This document shows positions 26,522 to 35,230 of a stretch of 64,000 nt of DNA, in pieces (positions within the stretch are counted from its first letter, which is position 1; every line of letters starts with the position of its first letter). The notes beneath the pieces were generated by a model, which saw only the letters and a list, made by a program, of their open reading frames with translations, was not told the DNA's origin and did no database searches. This stretch comes from an uncultured bacterium. Lineage in GTDB: Bacteria > Patescibacteriota > Patescibacteriia > 2-12-FULL-60-25. The stretch spans positions 1 to 64,000 of the forward strand of contig CALFEO010000026.1 in NCBI GenBank assembly GCA_937949995.1, given 5' to 3'. The translations under genes were made by a program, and so were the position numbers.

Positions 26522-27109
26522 CTATACCTCAATCGATCCTTCGCTTTCATCAAGTTTCTTTTCCGGCTCATCAGGTTCTTTCAATTGCTCCAACATATCC
26601 GATATTGCCGTATGACCTCGCAATTCTTGATATTCGGGTAAATCTTTGATTGATTTTAATCCCAGATGATTTAAAAAATCAAAAGTTACCGCATAAGTCG
26701 ATTGCCCCAAACGCATATCCTCTTTTTGCTCCACCAATCCGCGAATCATCAAATTTCTTAATATCATGGATGATTGTACTCCGCGAATTTGTTCCAGTTC
26801 CGGCCTTGTCATGGGCCCGCGATAAGCCAAAATCGTCAAAGCTTCCAAAGCCGCGCGGGTCAGCTCGCCCTGCTCTTCATCTTTTGCCACTTTTGATACG
26901 AATTCCGCGGCCTCCGGATGCGAAACCAAACTCACCTCTTTTTCATACCGTTGCAGGATGATACCGCGTTCAGTCAAACCACCCTCCAACGAGTCCAAAG
27001 CCGCCGCCACATCTTCCGCGCTTTTCCCCGTTAATTCGGCAAGCTTGCGTTCGCTTAACGGTTTTCCGCAAGCAAACAATATCGCCTCAATTATTTGTTC
27101 CAATTGCAT
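26522..27109 (-). CDS. scpB: segregation and condensation protein B
   Basis: A 195-aa ScpB: two winged-helix domains, with IIEAILFACGKPLSERKLAEL at the N-terminus and LTILAYRGPMTRPELEQIRGVQSSMILRNLMIRGLVE as the diagnostic second half. ScpB dimers bind ScpA and the SMC heads to form bacterial condensin. It lies 21 bp after scpA, in the usual scpA-scpB order. The C-terminal 30 residues are acidic and probably flexible. Confidence 0.95.
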   Translation of the reverse strand: MQLEQIIEAILFACGKPLSERKLAELTGKSAEDVAAALDSLEGGLTERGIILQRYEKEVSLVSHPEAAEFVSKVAKDEEQGELTRAALEALTILAYRGPMTRPELEQIRGVQSSMILRNLMIRGLVEQKEDMRLGQSTYAVTFDFLNHLGLKSIKDLPEYQELRGHTAISDMLEQLKEPDEPEKKLDESEGSIEV

Positions 27110-27130
27110 ATTATTATAATCTTCTTGTAA

Positions 27131-27874
27131 TCAAATATCCGTATATTCGGCCAAAGGATCTCGCTTCGGCGCTTCGGGATGAATACTGATATCAATATCA
27201 TTAAAAACCGATTGTTGCTCTACCTGAATAAATCTTTGCTTGATTAATTCCAATAATGCCAAAAATCCGACAATAGCCTCTTGTTTATGCTTAGCGCCTT
27301 GAATGAATTGTTTAAACGATACTTTTGCATGCTTGCGGATTCTTCCGTACAAATCGTGAATTTTTTCTTGAATTGAAACCGCCCTTTCCACCGCTGCTTT
27401 CGGCAATCTGATTATGGGCTCGATGCGCGAAATAACTCTTCGCATTACCTCAAGCATAATGGTAACATCAACTCCCTTGGGAGGTGAAAACGCGATCTGC
27501 CTTTGCTTAACGGTTACCAATTTTCGCGGATAAGATCGCTGTGTCGTATTCCAAATATCATTCAAGGCTCGTGCCGCTTCCACAAACATCTGATACTGCC
27601 TTAATTGCGACTCCAAATCCAAGCCTTCTTCCATTTCCTGATCCTCAAAATCCGGCATCAACAACTTTGACTTCAAATAAACCAATTTGGATGCCACAAC
27701 CAAAAAATCCGCCATTTCCTCGGGCGGAACCGTTTGCTCTTCCATATACTTGATAAATTGATCCGCGACTCCGGCCAGTGAAATATTGGATATTTCCAGC
27801 TCATTCCGCTCCACAAGCTGAAGAAGAAGGTCCAAAGGACCCTCAAAATGCTCGATATTCACCGTATAACCCAT
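27131..27874 (-). CDS. scpA: segregation and condensation protein A (kleisin)
   Basis: A 247-aa ScpA: N-terminal IEHFEGPLDLLLQLVERNELEISNISLAGVADQF is the kleisin SMC-neck-binding signature, followed by EEMADFLVVASKLVYLKSKLLMP, and the C-terminal winged helix (VGFLALLELIKQRFIQVEQQ). It bridges SMC heads together with ScpB. TATTAT (27882-27887) ends 7 nt before the ATG, so the scpAB mRNA is probably leaderless. No smc gene is in the window. Confidence 0.96.
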   Translation of the reverse strand: MGYTVNIEHFEGPLDLLLQLVERNELEISNISLAGVADQFIKYMEEQTVPPEEMADFLVVASKLVYLKSKLLMPDFEDQEMEEGLDLESQLRQYQMFVEAARALNDIWNTTQRSYPRKLVTVKQRQIAFSPPKGVDVTIMLEVMRRVISRIEPIIRLPKAAVERAVSIQEKIHDLYGRIRKHAKVSFKQFIQGAKHKQEAIVGFLALLELIKQRFIQVEQQSVFNDIDISIHPEAPKRDPLAEYTDI

Positions 27875-27914
27875 AAACGCAATAATACAAGAAAAGCCTT
27901 TTTTTGGCTAGTTC

Positions 27915-27943
27915 TTGACAATTTTGCCAAACTTTGTTTAACT
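27915..27943 (+). promoter_or_regulatory. TTGACA promoter of gene 27989-28213
   Basis: TTGACA (27915-27920), 17-nt spacer, TTAACT (27938-27943): identical hexamers and spacing to the promoter of the gene at 33011-34033. An AGAGG Shine-Dalgarno site stands before the ATG. Confidence 0.6.
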
Positions 27944-27988
27944 GGCATATCAAACAGTACCTTATACATTTAAACAAAAGAGGTTTTC

Positions 27989-28213
27989 ATGACTCAACTC
28001 GCGGACGATAAAGTTTGGCACCTGCTTCGACTGAACGCTCAAAACGTTGGTTGGGCGCACATCATCCGCACCGAAATATTGGAACATTTTTTTGCCATAA
28101 GAGATGGCGGCAACGCATCAACGTACAAAACTCTGCACATTTTTTACGAAAAAGTCGCCACTCCCGAAGAACGCAAACAAATGCTATCCGCCGGCTATCA
28201 ACCCAAGTGCTGA
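27989..28213 (+). CDS. orphan 74-aa protein, function unknown
   Basis: Not recognised. A short soluble protein, predicted mostly helical (DKVWHLLRLNAQNVGWAHIIRTEILEHFFAIRD), ending in AGYQPKC with a C-terminal Cys. It is a complete cassette: TTGACA promoter, AGAGG ribosome site, ORF, and a strong hairpin terminator 13 bp after the stop. That packaging is the main evidence that it is a real gene. Confidence 0.65.
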   Translation: MTQLADDKVWHLLRLNAQNVGWAHIIRTEILEHFFAIRDGGNASTYKTLHIFYEKVATPEERKQMLSAGYQPKC

Positions 28214-28226
28214 TCAACACTACTTC

Positions 28227-28255
28227 GCTCTCAAATCTTGAGAGCTTTTCTTTTT
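28227..28255 (+). terminator. terminator of gene 27989-28213
   Basis: GCTCTCAA-atc-TTGAGAGC followed by TTTTCTTTTT. Confidence 0.9.
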
Positions 28256-28711
28256 ACAAAATTCAAACTTCTTATATCTCCTACTTAACATTGCAGGCAT
28301 TATCAAACATCAACTAAATTTCTCATTTCAACAACACATGATAATCTCCAACAAATAAACCCACTTAATAAACCTCCTTTGTCATTTCGAACGCACGTGA
28401 GAAATCTCCGCTTACCAACCCAATGTTAGTAATAACAGTGGAGATTTCTCACATCCGATTCTCCGCCTGAGGCGGATGCGCCTAAGGAGCAGAAATGACA
28501 AACCTTGGTTGGTAATAACAGCGGAAATTTCTCACATCCGATTCGAAATGACGAACTGTTATTTAGTTGGTGATAACAGCGGAAATTTCTCACATCCGAT
28601 TCGAAATGACGAACCTTAGTTGATTCAGAGAGCTATACAGTTGGAGATTTCTCACGTCCGATTCGAAATGACGAATCGTAGTTTGTTTGGCTGGCAGCTA
28701 GCAGCTAGTAG
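28256..28711. repeat. array of REP-like elements
   Basis: No gene. After ~120 bp of AT-rich sequence, one plus-oriented (28380-28412) and four minus-oriented copies of a REP-like unit, GTGGAGATTTCTCACATCCGATTCGAAATGAC, occur at about 28438-28500, 28530-28555, 28580-28605 and 28642-28670, spaced by 60-90 bp. One copy has an inserted GAGGCGGATGCGCCT palindrome. A heptad array (GGCAGCT/AGCAGCT/AGTAGCT) follows from 28690 and contains the pyrD stop. Confidence 0.9.
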
Positions 28712-29806
28712 CTAGAGGCTGGGTAAATCAACCCCTATCGCTTCCTTCACATTCTTAAACCCATCTTCTTTAAGCTTTACCGATAATTCCCGCATCACCC
28801 GGCCGGGCCAAAGCGGACCATGATAAATCAATCCCGTAACAACCTGCACCGCCGAGGCTCCCAATCTTATCTTGCGATATATATCTTCAGCCGTATTGAT
28901 TCCTCCTATGCCGATAAACTCAAAACGCGGTCTGCCATACTTGGCCATAAAAGCCAAAGCCGCATCGGCCTTGCTTTTCAATCCGGGCCCCGAAACACCT
29001 CCGCTCATATCCGCTTTCAATTTTGGTGAAATCAAACCCTCTCTGCTATGTGTCAAATTACACATAATAAAACCCTTAACCCAACCGTACGGCTCCGTAT
29101 CGCGCAAAATTTCCAACATTCTCTCTTCCGTAAGCTCGGGCGAAAGTTTAAAAAACACGGGTTTAAAAGGACTCAATTCATTTAATCTTCGTAACAATTC
29201 ACGATACAAATCCGCATTTTCACAATATTGACAGCTGTCTCCAACATTCGGGCACGAGACATTAACCGTTACATAATCAGCATACAATTGCAGTTTTTGA
29301 AAAGCCGAAAGCAAATCTTCCAAACCCGCTTCTCCGGAAAGATTGGGCACATTTGATTTGGCTACGGATATACCAACCGGTATCGGCCACTGTTCCGAAT
29401 CTTTGGCGAATCTTTGCCTCGCCGCATCCGCTCCACTGCTGACTAATCCGTAATTCACCACCAAGGCTCTGTCTTCCGGCAAACGCCACAATCTTGGTCG
29501 TGGATTTCCCGGACTCATTCGCCCTGTAACTGTCCCGGCTTCAACATACGAAAAACCCACCTCTTTCAAGATATTGATTATCGTCCCCTCTTTATCAAAT
29601 CCGGCGCCAACTCCCAAGGGATGCGCAAGTTTTACTCCCGCAATGTTCGTCTCCAATATCGGATCATTAACCGGCCCGCAAACCATTCTGACCAACCAAC
29701 GCGTCAACCCATTACTCCCCAACAACCTGCCGACCCAATTAAAAAAATGATGCATAACCTCCGGGTCAAACAAAAACAAAACCGGCTTTACAATCTTTTC
29801 ATACAT
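28712..29806 (-). CDS. pyrD: dihydroorotate dehydrogenase, class 2 (quinone) type
   Basis: A 364-aa PyrD. The N-terminal segment MYEKIVKPVLFLFDPEVMHHFFNWVG matches the membrane-associated helices of class 2 enzymes. Core motifs: HPLGVGAGFDKEG (FMN phosphate region), GTVTGRMSPGNPRPRLWR, VNVSCPNVG with the class 2 catalytic Ser, FKLSPEL, GGVSGPG and GIGGINTAEDI. It oxidises dihydroorotate in pyrimidine synthesis using quinone; no other pyrimidine gene is nearby. The start MYEKIV was picked from several in-frame ATGs. The final codons PSL and TAG stop lie in a heptad array. Confidence 0.94.
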   Translation of the reverse strand: MYEKIVKPVLFLFDPEVMHHFFNWVGRLLGSNGLTRWLVRMVCGPVNDPILETNIAGVKLAHPLGVGAGFDKEGTIINILKEVGFSYVEAGTVTGRMSPGNPRPRLWRLPEDRALVVNYGLVSSGADAARQRFAKDSEQWPIPVGISVAKSNVPNLSGEAGLEDLLSAFQKLQLYADYVTVNVSCPNVGDSCQYCENADLYRELLRRLNELSPFKPVFFKLSPELTEERMLEILRDTEPYGWVKGFIMCNLTHSREGLISPKLKADMSGGVSGPGLKSKADAALAFMAKYGRPRFEFIGIGGINTAEDIYRKIRLGASAVQVVTGLIYHGPLWPGRVMRELSVKLKEDGFKNVKEAIGVDLPSL

Positions 29807-30022
29807 ATACTCCGCTAGCGCTACATAAATAAGACTAAAATTCATCACACTAAGTAACAAGTTCATCAAGTCTAAAGTTCATCAAGAGAAGCTTAAGTTA
29901 GTCTTGATAAACTTTAATCTTTAAACTTAACCTGTCCCGCGAAGCCCGTGACCCCCATAGTTTAAACGACGAGGGTTGGCGAAGTGGGTTAGTCGTAGCG
30001 GGATAAACTCGTGAAGAACTTG
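29807..30022. repeat. GTTCATCAAG palindrome and CCTGTCCCGCG element
   Basis: AAGTTCATCAAG/TCTTGATAAACTT arms (about 29860-29915), then CCTGTCCCGCGAAGCCCGTGACC and GTAGCGGGATAAACTCG (about 29936-30012), with short AACTTG repeats up to aspS. Confidence 0.8.
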
Positions 30023-31423
30023 TTACTTTGATCTTGATAAACTCGTGATATTAGCTTCCGCAATCTGCTCCGTCGAAAGCTCCGAAGGCGCTCCCATAAG
30101 CAAATCTCTGGCATCGCCTGTTTTCGGAAACGCAATAACCTCTCGGATGGAAGGTTCATTGCAAAGCAGCATCACCAAACGATCGATGCCCGGAGCCGAA
30201 CCTCCATGCGGAGGAGCGCCAAATTTAAAAGCTTCCAGCATATGTCCAAACTTCGCTTGCACATCCTCATCCGTTAAACCCAAAACTTTAAAAATCTTAG
30301 CTTGAATCTCCGGCTTGTGTATGCGGATTGATCCGGATGATAATTCGTAACCGTTCAAAACCAAATCCCACGTATCGGCACGTACTTTTAAAGGTTCAGA
30401 CTCCAACAAATTCTCATCTTCCGGATTAATCATGCAAAACGGATGATGAGCTGTAGTCATTTCTCCTTGAGAATTCAACTCAAACATCGGAAAATCAATA
30501 ATCCAAGCAAACGCCAATTCATTCGGATCGTTCTTATCCTCGCGCAAATCCGGTTTATCGGTGCCATACTTTTCCATCGATTCCGCGTAAGTCAAAATTT
30601 TAAACGGCTTAAATGTCAATTTCTTTTCGGGCACGACTTCCTTAACCATCTCAATCATCATCCCTTCCAAAACCGCTAAAATATCTTCACGTTCCACAAA
30701 AGACATCTCAAGATCCAGCTGAGTAAATTCAGGCTGTCTGTCTCCCCGCGCGTCCTCATCCCTGTAACATCTGGCGATTTGATAATATTTTTCCATTCCC
30801 GCCACCATAAGCAACTGTTTGAATTGTTGCGGTGATTGAGGCAAAACATAAAATTTGCCCGCATGCTGGCGCGAGGGCACTAAAAATTCACGCGCGCCCT
30901 CGGGCGTGCCTTTAACCAAAGTCGGTGTCTCTATTTCCAAAAAACCTTGCGCATCAAGATATCGGCGAAAACTCGAAATCACTTTTGCCCTCATCTGAAG
31001 ATTTTTACTCATCCTTTCCGTCCGCAAATCCAAATACCGATATTTTAATCTCAATTCCTCGCTTACAGACGAGGTGTCTTGATCAACCTCAAAAGGAGGA
31101 GTCTCGGCATGATTGTAAACTTCAATATCTTTGGCCAGCACCTCAACTTGTCCGGTAGCCATATTGGGATTGATTTGTTTTTCTCCGCGTTTATTGACTA
31201 CACCCGTTATCGCCAAACAATCTTCGGCGCGCAAACTCTGCATCATCTCTTTGCCGCGATCCGATAATTCACCGGGCACCAAAACAACCTGCACGATTCC
31301 GGTTTTATCCCGCATGTCCAAAAAAATGATTTTACCCATGTCGCGCCTCACATTCACCCATCCCTTAATTACCACTTCTTCGCCAATTTTTTGCGAAGTT
31401 TCGATATTCATAACTCTTTGCAT
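30023..31423 (-). CDS. aspS: aspartyl-tRNA synthetase lacking the GAD domain
   Basis: A 466-aa class II synthetase. OB-fold (about 10-100: VVIKGWVNVRRDMGKIIFLDMRD), motif 1 region (FLEIETPTLVKGTPEGAREFLVPS), QSPQQFKQLLMVAG, motif 2 (ARCYRDEDARGDRQPEFTQLDLEMSF) and motif 3 (GSAPGIDRLVMLL). Bacterial AspRS is usually near 590 aa with a ~120-aa GAD insertion after DKPDLR; here DKPDLR is followed within 10 residues by WIIDFPMFE, so the insertion is absent. The start MQRVMN is favoured because TATTCT ends 9 nt upstream. Confidence 0.95.
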   Translation of the reverse strand: MQRVMNIETSQKIGEEVVIKGWVNVRRDMGKIIFLDMRDKTGIVQVVLVPGELSDRGKEMMQSLRAEDCLAITGVVNKRGEKQINPNMATGQVEVLAKDIEVYNHAETPPFEVDQDTSSVSEELRLKYRYLDLRTERMSKNLQMRAKVISSFRRYLDAQGFLEIETPTLVKGTPEGAREFLVPSRQHAGKFYVLPQSPQQFKQLLMVAGMEKYYQIARCYRDEDARGDRQPEFTQLDLEMSFVEREDILAVLEGMMIEMVKEVVPEKKLTFKPFKILTYAESMEKYGTDKPDLREDKNDPNELAFAWIIDFPMFELNSQGEMTTAHHPFCMINPEDENLLESEPLKVRADTWDLVLNGYELSSGSIRIHKPEIQAKIFKVLGLTDEDVQAKFGHMLEAFKFGAPPHGGSAPGIDRLVMLLCNEPSIREVIAFPKTGDARDLLMGAPSELSTEQIAEANITSLSRSK

Positions 31424-31432
31424 ATGCCACCC

Positions 31433-31461
31433 AGAATACATAGATATCATTAAAAATTCAA
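31433..31461 (-). promoter_or_regulatory. promoter of aspS
   Basis: Minus strand: TTGAAT (31456-31461), 17-nt spacer, TATTCT (31433-31438), 9 nt before the ATG at 31423. Confidence 0.65.
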
Positions 31462-31533
31462 GTTTGATTGCAAGAACCAATAACCAACAAAACAATAATC
31501 ACCAAATCATCAATATCGATAAAAAATAACCAA

Positions 31534-31830
31534 TCATTCACCGGCGGGCGGCACAGCCGGACCCGGATTATCCGTAACATGCACGCAAACCCCCTCATTT
31601 AATTCAACATTGGTTATTTGGCAGGTATTGCCGGGCATGCACGGCAAACGCAAATCCCCTCCGCAGGCGGCTCCGGGCATCCCCAAACCGGCTTCGGGAT
31701 TAACAACCGGGGCTTCTGCCGTTTTGATATCGGTTTTAAAAAAAAGAGTATAAATCAAAAAACCTGAAATAAAAGTTATTATTAAAATTACCAAAATCGA
31801 CATAACTTTGCTGTTTTCAACATCATTCAT
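31534..31830 (-). CDS. small membrane-anchored Cys-containing protein, unknown
   Basis: A 98-aa protein with one N-terminal membrane helix (about 10-31, ILVILIITFISGFLIYTLFF) and an outside-facing tail containing four Cys (ACGGDLRLPCMPGNTCQITN, GVCVHV) that may form disulfides, ending in a Pro-rich PGPAVPPAGE. It begins 6 bp after the end of the gene at 31837 and TATAAA lies 10 nt before its start. No family recognised; the two genes probably act together at the cell surface. Confidence 0.6.
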   Translation of the reverse strand: MNDVENSKVMSILVILIITFISGFLIYTLFFKTDIKTAEAPVVNPEAGLGMPGAACGGDLRLPCMPGNTCQITNVELNEGVCVHVTDNPGPAVPPAGE

Positions 31831-31836
31831 ATAACT

Positions 31837-32904
31837 TTATTTTATACTATCGGCATGATTGCCGTCCACCTCCACGTTTTCCAAATAAAACAACCAAAAA
31901 TCCCCTTCATCAAACAATTCATGTATCAGACCTTCTTTATCGCGCAATTTAATTTTTTTATCGCTCGAAAACACTACTTCTCGATCCGGCAAAATCATCA
32001 AAGGCAAGCCGAAGCCTATCTTGATTATTTGGTCTTCAATTTTTAAAAATAACGTTCTGTCAACCAAGGCATATGCCAAAGCTCCCCGGCCGCAAACATA
32101 CGACAATATCACATAATCCGAATCATCTATCAAGTCATTCTTTACTCCGCGTTCATCAATCTTAACGATTTTCTCCGGAGGTTCTCTTTTCATTATTTCA
32201 TTATTTAACTCCGTTTGAATATAATAAATCTCGCCGTCAACAACCGAAAAATTCACCGCCCCTTCGGAAATATTCGTTAAATAATTATACCCGCCCCCGA
32301 GCATAAATTCATACAAAGATTTTGTACCGGATGCATTGCCTATAACCGCAAAGGACTGACTTGTTAAAAAACCAACCGGCATCACATCTTTCAATAATCT
32401 TCCATTATCAACTCTTAATATTCTGGAATCTTGTTCATTACCGTATTTCAACATCAATGGAATGGAACCGTCTTTTCTCTGTTCGCCTATAAACGCCTCT
32501 CTGCGCCCGTCAGGCGAACGAAACATTGTGGATGTTGCGCGAACAAAACCGGAGTTTAACCAAGCTGATTTGCCATTATCCACTCGAACTCCTTTCAGTT
32601 GCGATAAAGGAGTCGATAAAATATTGGTGTCATCGGGCCAATGCAAATCACGTATATAACTGCCGTCCATTTTATATATGGAAGCGCCATGATCTCCGGC
32701 CAGCAAAAATACGGAAATTTTTTGCACTTCCGCTTCAGTCTCTTCCGTGTTTATATTTTGTTTCGTTTTTAGGTTGTCGGCGGCCAAAAAAGCCACGGCG
32801 GCCACCCCTATCACAATAAAAAAAGTCGCAAACACAGCGACAGCGGATTTGAGTATCCGATACAATCTCGCCCTCCCCTGTACTTCCGCACTCTCTTTGC
32901 CCAT
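31837..32904 (-). CDS. membrane-anchored protein with propeller-like repeats, unknown
   Basis: A 355-aa protein: short basic cytoplasmic N-terminus, one helix (about 19-43, VAVFATFFIVIGVAAVAFLAA), then an extracytoplasmic domain with repeated aromatic/Asp-Gly phrases (YKMDGSYIRDL, RVDNGKSAWLNSG, FRSPDGRREAFIGE, VVDGEIYYIQTE, LRDKEGLIHELFDEGDFWLFYLENVEV), which suggests a beta-propeller or similar fold. No catalytic motif seen. Likely co-transcribed with the small Cys-rich membrane protein downstream. Confidence 0.6.
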   Translation of the reverse strand: MGKESAEVQGRARLYRILKSAVAVFATFFIVIGVAAVAFLAADNLKTKQNINTEETEAEVQKISVFLLAGDHGASIYKMDGSYIRDLHWPDDTNILSTPLSQLKGVRVDNGKSAWLNSGFVRATSTMFRSPDGRREAFIGEQRKDGSIPLMLKYGNEQDSRILRVDNGRLLKDVMPVGFLTSQSFAVIGNASGTKSLYEFMLGGGYNYLTNISEGAVNFSVVDGEIYYIQTELNNEIMKREPPEKIVKIDERGVKNDLIDDSDYVILSYVCGRGALAYALVDRTLFLKIEDQIIKIGFGLPLMILPDREVVFSSDKKIKLRDKEGLIHELFDEGDFWLFYLENVEVDGNHADSIK

Positions 32905-32977
32905 ACCCCATCATCTTAACCCCATCCGCAATATAAGTAAATAATACCGGCAGCTAGTGGCTAGTAGCTATAATAGC

Positions 32978-33004
32978 TAAAAAAAGACCTCTCTTTCGAG
33001 AGGG
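32978..33004 (-). terminator. terminator of gene 33011-34033
   Basis: Minus strand CCTCTC-gaaa-GAGAGG followed by TCTTTTTTT, starting 7 bp after the stop. A short heptad array (AGCTAGTGGCTAGTAGCT, 32952-32970) lies just beyond. Confidence 0.9.
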
Positions 33005-33010
33005 TTGACG

Positions 33011-34033
33011 CTAGCGAAATCGCTTGCGCTGTAAGCTTGGACGCGTATTGCGGTAAATCTCTTTTTTCCCGCGTATGCGCCGCCGTTGTTTCTTGCTGTA
33101 CTCGCCGGGAGTAACAACAGCAAGAATCTTATACGGATCCGAATTTTCATCCAAATCCGCAATGATAACAACCGGCACGGATTGCCACAGTCTGGTTTGC
33201 GATCTGATGGCTCGCCGATCTTTGGGCAGTTCATCGCGCAAGATCTTACCCTCGGCCGCCATTCTGACAATGTCTTTTTCCATGTCATAGACGACTTGCA
33301 GGGCTTGAACATCCAACCATTCGGTCCACAGCAAAACACGCAACTTGGCAGCTTGATCTTGAATACAGCTGAGTTGTTCCTGCAATTCTTGGTTTTGCTT
33401 GGGAAAAAACTTTTTTGCAGTGCGGCGTTTTTTGGCTTTTTGCCAAAGACGCCTCACCTCTCTTTGCAAAGCTTCTTTTTTTTGCTCAAAATTTTGCGTT
33501 TTACGCATCAATTCCATAAGCAACTTCAAATCCAATTGCGCGTGCCTGCCGGAAATTTCTTTTTCCAAAGCCGCTCTGCGCTTAATATAAACCTTAAGCG
33601 GCCAATTTTTGCGCATGGCTCGGTCTTCAAGCTGACGCAATTCGGATCTCGGATCCTCGATATACAATCTGGCTTTCTCCAGTCTTTCCATTAAACAGTG
33701 ATACACCAACTCATATACCGGATCGTTATACCATCCATGAGCACCGGCTTGAATTTTGGCATAGTGATAAGAAACTCTTCTGAAATCACGAATCAAGTTC
33801 ATTACCTGCGGACGCGGTTTCATGATGGCCGCATTGTGAGCCGCGTTTTGAATCCAATTCTGCTCCGGAGGAACAAACTCTAATTTTCGTTGTCCCGCCT
33901 CAAAACGCCTCATCACCGGACGCAGTACCCGATCCGACCTGGCCTCAGCTTTACGAAAAGCGTCCTTATCCTCCTTTGCCTTAACTTGTCTTTCAGCTGT
34001 TTGATGACTCGCGCGAAAGATCGGCTTTGGCAT
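33011..34033 (-). CDS. orphan basic coiled-coil protein, unknown
   Basis: A 340-aa, very basic, helix-rich protein without membrane segments. Residues about 130-240 contain long K/E/Q/R heptad-like stretches (KRRAALEKEISGRHAQLDLKLLMELM, KAKKRRTAKKFF) likely to be coiled coil; the C-terminus is a basic tail (YSKKQRRRIRGKKEIYRNTRP). The composition suggests nucleic-acid or ribosome contact, which is inference. The start MPKPIF has AAGGGG upstream. TTGACA promoter and strong terminator make it a closed transcription unit, like the neighbouring orphan. Confidence 0.6.
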   Translation of the reverse strand: MPKPIFRASHQTAERQVKAKEDKDAFRKAEARSDRVLRPVMRRFEAGQRKLEFVPPEQNWIQNAAHNAAIMKPRPQVMNLIRDFRRVSYHYAKIQAGAHGWYNDPVYELVYHCLMERLEKARLYIEDPRSELRQLEDRAMRKNWPLKVYIKRRAALEKEISGRHAQLDLKLLMELMRKTQNFEQKKEALQREVRRLWQKAKKRRTAKKFFPKQNQELQEQLSCIQDQAAKLRVLLWTEWLDVQALQVVYDMEKDIVRMAAEGKILRDELPKDRRAIRSQTRLWQSVPVVIIADLDENSDPYKILAVVTPGEYSKKQRRRIRGKKEIYRNTRPSLQRKRFR

Positions 34034-34087
34034 CGTTTCCCCTTCTTGCAACAACCAAACCACAACCGTCTGTCAAAGAACGCCTCA

Positions 34088-34116
34088 AGTTAACCAATTC
34101 CCCGCCTTTTTGTCAA
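34088..34116 (-). promoter_or_regulatory. TTGACA promoter of gene 33011-34033
   Basis: Minus strand: TTGACA (34111-34116), 17-nt spacer, TTAACT (34088-34093). The leader contains CTTTGACAG. Confidence 0.65.
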
Positions 34117-34130
34117 AAAATTGCACAAAA

Positions 34131-34155
34131 TAAAAATCCGCAAAGTTTTGCGGAA
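34131..34155 (-). terminator. terminator of gene 34259-35230
   Basis: Minus strand CCGCAAA-act-TTGCGG followed by ATTTTTA, about 100 bp after the stop. Confidence 0.75.
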
Positions 34156-34258
34156 AAATAAGTTTCAAATCACATTGCTCCGAATGCCGTAACCCGCAAA
34201 AATCTATCAGCATCCGGATTATTTAGGCATGAAATGCGAATAATTAATGGTGTAAAGA

Positions 34259-35230
34259 TTACACTTTTGTCGAAACCAACTTTTGAAATAAGTACACATT
34301 ATTTTTTTTGTCGTTATGACGAATATACCCCGTACCCTCCCAAAAGGATAAACTCATGTCATCCACATTCCAAGAAGCTATCCTTACTCCGTTGGATTCA
34401 ACGGATCTGCCATGCGGTTCGTCGTCAAAATAGTCCTTAAACAAAAACAGTTGACCTCCGGATACTTCCCAGCTGTCAAATGTTGCTTTTTCACAAATAG
34501 TTTTGCCATCTTTACAAATAACATAACCTATTTTCGAATTTCCGGTTAAAAAATAAGCGCTTCCTTGTGACACAAGCCAATTTACCCGGCAATAACCGAA
34601 GTACTGACTGTATTCGCCCGTATGTGGCTCATCGTAAACAATACGATCGTGACTGTTTATGCCATCACTGCAAACAATCATGAATCTATTTCGATTAGAT
34701 GAGAAATCACGACGGTCTTCATAATAAGACAATACGAATACTTTTCCATCGGAAACTTTCCAATCATCAATCCGTCCAAGATGACGAAAGGTTGAAAAGA
34801 TTTTGTTACCGCGAACAATAGCCAAACAACCATTTCTTCTGTACACAATACCGTTATCTACCCGCCAATCGGTTCCATTATCAGCAACATCACCATCATG
34901 AATGACTTTTCCATCACAAAGTAACCGTCCGCAAATACTATCACCCGTGTCAAGAGTCAGTGTTGATTCAAAAGTAAAAACTTTGCCACCGGAAGCTTTC
35001 CATGAATCGGTGCAATAACCCTCGTAATGAATTCGAGTGTCGTTGCAAGCATCCCAAGAACCTTTGGAACCAATATGGTCTTTGCTAAAAATTCTCGAAT
35101 AGCCTTTCTTGCTCTTTTCTCGAATGAACACTCGACCTTCGGATACTTGCCAATCCGTTTTCTTACAATCTTCAGACGGTTTATATTCAAACAAATCAAC
35201 AACCTTGAAATTTGATGAAAGTTTCAACAT
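34259..35230 (-). CDS. orphan protein built of W-x-V-S-x-G-x-V-F repeats
   Basis: A 323-aa soluble protein made of at least six repeats of about 40-55 residues, each with a core like DWQVSEGRVFI, SWKASGGKVFTF, DWRVDNGIVYR, DWKVSDGKVFVL, NWLVSQGSAYFL, SWEVSGGQLFLF, often preceded by a short charged strand and an Asn/Asp turn. The pattern suggests a beta-propeller or beta-solenoid binding scaffold; no enzyme motif is visible and there is no signal peptide. AAAGGAG sits 6 nt before the ATG at 35230. A long AT-rich leader and a terminator make it another closed cassette. The repeat family was not recognised. Confidence 0.6.
   Translation of the reverse strand: MLKLSSNFKVVDLFEYKPSEDCKKTDWQVSEGRVFIREKSKKGYSRIFSKDHIGSKGSWDACNDTRIHYEGYCTDSWKASGGKVFTFESTLTLDTGDSICGRLLCDGKVIHDGDVADNGTDWRVDNGIVYRRNGCLAIVRGNKIFSTFRHLGRIDDWKVSDGKVFVLSYYEDRRDFSSNRNRFMIVCSDGINSHDRIVYDEPHTGEYSQYFGYCRVNWLVSQGSAYFLTGNSKIGYVICKDGKTICEKATFDSWEVSGGQLFLFKDYFDDEPHGRSVESNGVRIASWNVDDMSLSFWEGTGYIRHNDKKNNVYLFQKLVSTKV

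Noticed and set aside
6751..28670. parS sites in the TTTCTCACGT/TTCGAAAT repeats
   Set aside because: Half-sites look vaguely like TTTCACGTGAAA, but the palindrome is broken in every copy and the element belongs to the REP-like family.
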